A DNA stretch of 9,633 bases, from positions 1 to 9,633 of the forward strand of contig JBMZCV010000187.1 in the NCBI GenBank assembly GCA_049613665.1, given 5' to 3'. This document shows, one piece after another, positions 6,547-9,633 of this stretch; the stretch's first letter is position 1; every line of letters starts with the position of its first letter. This DNA comes from JBMZCV01 sp049613665 (GTDB lineage: Bacteria; Bacteroidota; Bacteroidia; Chitinophagales; UBA2359). Under the pieces are notes generated by a model. The model did not search any database and was not told the DNA's origin. It saw only the letters and a list, made by a program, of their open reading frames with translations. The translations under genes and the position numbers were made by a program.

Positions 6547-7052
6547 AAGCTTATTTGGTTGCTTTTTGTTTAAAAAAGTATTTAGAACCATAACGAAGCT
6601 AAACAAATTATTAAATAAGCGAAAAAAGCTAAAGAAAGCTTGCTTCAAACAGAAAATGAGTAAGCCGTTAGCTAAAAAACATTAAATAGCTTGCTTTATG
6701 CTACATTGGCTACAAAACTTTTTTGCAATATTTTTCGTATTATATAAATAGAAAGTCAAATTATAGTCATTTTCATTTATTTTAAAATAATAATTTCTTA
6801 TTTTATTTATGTATATATGCTTGATAATCAGGTGTTTGAAGTTTTTTGCTATTTTTTAAATTAAAAAAAAGTGATAAAAGTTGTTTTATTTTAATTTTTA
6901 TTCTAAAATTTGCCTTTCTATAAGCAAAAAATAAACATTATATAAAATGCTTTTTGCTTTCAAAAAAACAATTACATTTTGTTTCTTGTATTTGTTAAGC
7001 AAAGAAATAGAGTGCATTTTTCAAAAAAAAAAGACAATAACAATATAAATAT
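6547..7052. other. 506-bp AT-rich intergenic region upstream of topA
   Basis: No gene is supported here. Near the lipoprotein stop there is a possible hairpin: TGGTT (6556-6560) with AACCA (6586-6590), and CTTTTT (6562-6567) with AAAAAG (6573-6578). GCTTATTT (6549-6556) is mirrored by AAATAAGC (6613-6620). AGCTAAA occurs three times (6597, 6627, 6670) and AGCTTGCTT twice (6638, 6688). From about 6700 to 7052 it is mostly A/T runs with no recognisable element and no exact TAnnTTTG box near the topA start. Confidence 0.6.
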
Positions 7053-9569
7053 ATGGCATCGAATTTAATGATAGTGGAGTCGCCTGCAAAAGCGAAAACT
7101 ATTGAAAAGTTTTTAGGAGGAGATTTTACTGTAAAATCGTGTTATGGCCACATCAGAGACCTTTCTAGGGGCGATAAAGCGATAGATACTGAAAATAATT
7201 ATACGCCAAGCTACGAAGTACCTAGCGATAAAAAAGCAGTAGTAAAAGAATTGCAAGACTTAGCGAAATCTTCTGAGGAAGTATGGCTTGCAACAGATGA
7301 AGACCGTGAGGGAGAAGCAATTTCATGGCATTTATGCCAAGTGTTGGGTTTGGAAGAAACTTCGGCAAAACGGATTGTTTTTCACGAAATAACAAAACCA
7401 GCTATTTTAAAAGCAGTACAAAACCCACGATTGATTAATCGCAGCGTGGTTGATGCACAGCAAGCCAGACGTATTTTAGATCGTTTGGTAGGTTTTAAGG
7501 TATCGCCTATCTTGTGGCGAAAAATTTCGAGTGGCACTTCGCTTTCGGCTGGTCGTGTGCAGTCGGTAGCAGTGCGTTTGATTGTGGAAAGAAGCGAAAA
7601 AATCGGCAAGTTTGAGATAAAATCAAATTTTGCTATTGCTGCTTTTTTTAAGCTAAAAGATGAAGAGACAGGCAAAACAGTTTTGTTTAAAGCTGATTTG
7701 TCGAAAAAACAAAAAGATATTGCTACTGCAAAGGCATTTTTGGAGTCTTGCAAAGATGCAACTTACAATATTACAAATATTCAAGTAAGAGATGGCAAAA
7801 AAACACCGCCACCGCCTTTTACAACTTCTACTTTGCAGCAAGAAGCGAGCAGAAAATTAGGGTTTTCGGTTTCTCGAACTATGATTGTAGCTCAAAAGCT
7901 ATATGAAGCTGGAAAAATCACTTATATGCGTACTGATTCTACGAATTTGTCGGAGACAGCACGAAATGCAGCAGCAGCCGAAATTGTGAAAAACTATGGT
8001 GAGCATTATTTGCAAACAAGGGTTTTTAAAACGAAAGCAGATTTGGCACAAGAGGCTCACGAGGCTATCAGACCAACATATTTTGAGCAGCCAGAAGCAG
8101 GAAAAGCCGATGACCAAAAGAAACTGTATCGCTTGATTTGGAGACGTGCGGTAGCTTCGCAAATGAGCAATGCTTTGCTAGAACGTACAACTGCAAAAAT
8201 TTTGATTTCTACGAATCAAGAGACTTTGCAAGCAAAAGGAGAAGTTTTGAAGTTTGATGGTTTTCTGAAACTTTATAGAGTTTCGGCCATTGATGAGGAA
8301 AGCGAGGAAGACGACTCTGGTATGTTGCCACCGTTGCATGTTGGCCAAGATTTAGAACTGAAAGCCATCAATGCAACCGAGCGTTTTAGCCGTCCGCCAG
8401 CTTTGTATAATGAGGCTAGTTTGGTGAAAAAAATGGAGGAGTTGGGCATCGGCCGTCCATCTACTTATGCTCCGACTATCAGCACGATTCAGAATCGTAA
8501 ATATGTGTCGAAAGAAACACGAGAAGGCAGATTGCGAAACTATGAGTTTTTGAGCTTGAAAGGTAAAACTGAAAAGCAAGCCAATGAAATTGTGGAGGAA
8601 ACAAAGCAAGAAACAACAGGTGCTGCCAAAAATAAATTGTTTCCGACAGATACAGGAAAAGTTGTCAATCGCTTTTTGATGAAGCATTTCGAAGATGTTT
8701 TCGATTATGGTTTTACGGCTCAAATAGAAAAACAATTTGATGAAATAGCGAAAGGCGGCAAGGAATGGCAGTTGATGATTGATGATTTTTATCAGCCATT
8801 TCAAAAAACAGTAACCGATACGATGGAAAATGCCGAGCGTGAAACAGGCGAGCGACATTTGGGCACTGACCCAAAGAGCGGAAAGCCCGTTGTAGCACGT
8901 TTGGGGCGTTATGGTGCGATGATTCAGATTGGTACGGTAGAAGATGAGGAAAAGCCAAAATTTGCGTCTTTGCGTCCGCCTTTGTCTATCGAAACGGTGA
9001 CTTTTGAACAGGCGATGGAATTTTTTAAGCTACCAAGAGTAGTTGGCCAATTTGAGGAAACAGATATGATAGCTGCCGAAGGGCGTTTTGGGCCATATAT
9101 CCGCCACAAAAGCAAGTTTTATTCTATCAAAAAAGATGTGGCTTCACCGCTCACGATTACTGCCGAAAAAGCTATTGAAATCATTAAGGAAAAGCGAGAG
9201 GCTGATGCCAAGAAGTTGATTTTGGACTTTTCGGAGCATGAGATTCAGGTGCTCAATGGTCGTTATGGGCCATATATCAAAGCTGGCAAGAAGAATGTAA
9301 AAATTCCGAAAGACAAAGACCCTGCTACATTGACGCTAGAAGAATGTCAGGAGCTGGCGGCAAATGCTCCTGAGAAAAAATCTCGACGAAAAACGGCTGC
9401 CAAAAAACCTGCGGCTAAGAAAAAGCCAGCAGCGAAAAAAACAACGGCTAAGAAAAAGCCAGCAGCAGCAAAAAAGCCAGCAGCTAAGAAAACGACAGCG
9501 AAAAAAACAACGACGGCGAAAAAGCCAGCAGCAGCTAAGAAAACGACGACAAAGAAAGATGCAAAATAG
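7053..9569 (+). CDS. topA: DNA topoisomerase I (type IA)
   Basis: This 838-residue enzyme relaxes negatively supercoiled DNA by cutting one strand through a tyrosine intermediate. The Toprim domain is at the N terminus: E9 in IVESPAKAKT and the acidic triad D82/D84/E86 in ATDEDREGE, which bind Mg2+. The catalytic tyrosine is Y291 in ITYMRTDS. Other family marks are QQARRILDRLVGF (136-148), LSAGRVQSVAVRLI (164-177), AHEAIRPT (335-342), and GIGRPSTYA (465-473). After residue 600 come C-terminal repeats of the type seen around GRYGAMIQIG, GRFGPYI and GRYGPYI (about 605-625, 677-683, 736-742). The four-cysteine zinc ribbons of E. coli TopA are absent; only four scattered Cys occur in the whole protein. 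The last 65 residues form a Lys/Ala/Pro/Thr tail. The start matches the standard beginning of the family. The gene stands alone between long spacers. Confidence 0.97.
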   Translation: MASNLMIVESPAKAKTIEKFLGGDFTVKSCYGHIRDLSRGDKAIDTENNYTPSYEVPSDKKAVVKELQDLAKSSEEVWLATDEDREGEAISWHLCQVLGLEETSAKRIVFHEITKPAILKAVQNPRLINRSVVDAQQARRILDRLVGFKVSPILWRKISSGTSLSAGRVQSVAVRLIVERSEKIGKFEIKSNFAIAAFFKLKDEETGKTVLFKADLSKKQKDIATAKAFLESCKDATYNITNIQVRDGKKTPPPPFTTSTLQQEASRKLGFSVSRTMIVAQKLYEAGKITYMRTDSTNLSETARNAAAAEIVKNYGEHYLQTRVFKTKADLAQEAHEAIRPTYFEQPEAGKADDQKKLYRLIWRRAVASQMSNALLERTTAKILISTNQETLQAKGEVLKFDGFLKLYRVSAIDEESEEDDSGMLPPLHVGQDLELKAINATERFSRPPALYNEASLVKKMEELGIGRPSTYAPTISTIQNRKYVSKETREGRLRNYEFLSLKGKTEKQANEIVEETKQETTGAAKNKLFPTDTGKVVNRFLMKHFEDVFDYGFTAQIEKQFDEIAKGGKEWQLMIDDFYQPFQKTVTDTMENAERETGERHLGTDPKSGKPVVARLGRYGAMIQIGTVEDEEKPKFASLRPPLSIETVTFEQAMEFFKLPRVVGQFEETDMIAAEGRFGPYIRHKSKFYSIKKDVASPLTITAEKAIEIIKEKREADAKKLILDFSEHEIQVLNGRYGPYIKAGKKNVKIPKDKDPATLTLEECQELAANAPEKKSRRKTAAKKPAAKKKPAAKKTTAKKKPAAAKKPAAKKTTAKKTTTAKKPAAAKKTTTKKDAK
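9375..9566 (+). repeat. Lys/Ala/Pro/Thr-rich repeat region encoding the TopA tail
   Basis: This stretch encodes TopA residues 775-838, built from variants of AAKKPAAKK and KKTTAKK. The DNA repeats AAAAAGCCAGCAGC-like units with imperfect periodicity. The composition resembles eukaryotic histone H1 tails and the basic tails of some bacterial topoisomerases, so non-specific DNA binding is the likely role. Repeat-driven length change between strains is expected. Confidence 0.85.
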
Positions 9570-9585
9570 TATTTTGTTGTTTTTA
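9562..9585 (+). terminator. Possible weak terminator at the topA stop
   Basis: CAAAAT (9562-9567) and ATTTTG (9571-9576) form an inverted repeat around a 3-nt loop that includes part of the TAG stop codon, followed by a T-rich run ending near 9585. The stem has a single G-C pair at its base, so its strength is doubtful. Confidence 0.25.
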
Positions 9586-9633
9586 GTCAAAAATGTTGCA
9601 ACGTAAATACTTACAAAATTAGAATAAATAAAA

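Noticed and set aside
6698..6751. 17-codon hydrophobic micro-ORF (MLHWLQNFFAIFFVLYK) upstream of topA
   Set aside because: It could be a small membrane peptide, but it has no ribosome binding site and short hydrophobic frames arise easily in AT-rich DNA.
8352..8858. 168-codon minus-strand frame
   Set aside because: It is antisense to topA, where conserved topoisomerase motifs set the coding strand.
9364..9606. 80-codon plus-strand frame rich in Arg/Lys/Gln overlapping the topA tail
   Set aside because: It is a shifted-frame reading of the repetitive tail-coding DNA; the repeat keeps all frames open.
1..9633. CRISPR array, tRNA, rRNA, insertion sequence or prophage genes
   Set aside because: I looked for regularly spaced direct repeats, transposase or integrase motifs and tRNA-like cloverleaf patterns by eye and found none. 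A tool-based scan would be more sensitive.

Overview
The window looks like chromosomal DNA of an AT-rich member of the Bacteroidota, possibly of the Cytophagales type. This rests on the protein families present, on weak or absent Shine-Dalgarno sequences, on several TAnnTTTG-type -7 promoter motifs, and on a TopA with a Lys/Ala/Pro/Thr-rich tail. The genus cannot be named from the sequence.

Layout. Bases 33-1124 (minus strand) hold a small accessory module: a short protein resembling only the N-terminal PD-(D/E)xK nuclease part of AIPR (abortive-infection phage-resistance) proteins, and upstream of it a DUF433 antitoxin-like gene that ends slightly early. The intergenic stretch above the module (916-1124) holds four successive inverted repeats, the last of which is probably the terminator of the next gene. 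Bases 1125-2669 (minus) encode an acyl-CoA carboxylase carboxyltransferase beta subunit, most likely propionyl-CoA carboxylase. Bases 2670-2940 are non-coding and carry a 79-nt element with perfect 15-bp inverted ends, plus a likely terminator for the next gene. Bases 2941-4401 (minus) encode an exported Deg-like trypsin-fold protease with a PDZ domain. Bases 4492-5016 (minus) encode a single-hotdog acyl-CoA thioesterase.

A divergent intergenic region (5017-5388) separates these from two plus-strand genes. One is a lipoprotein (5389-6546) that appears to end in a diverged, insertion-bearing OmpA-like peptidoglycan-binding domain. The other is topA (7053-9569), DNA topoisomerase I. A 506-bp AT-rich stretch without genes lies between them.

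Most genes stand alone and are separated by AT-rich spacers, so no large operon is apparent. pccB and the thioesterase both act on acyl-CoA thioesters, but an intervening protease gene and a likely terminator argue against cotranscription. No complete new multi-gene system is visible. The best candidates for follow-up are the hairpin cluster with its eroded defence/toxin-antitoxin-like module at 33-1124, the 79-nt inverted-repeat element, and the lipoprotein with its unusual OmpA-like domain.
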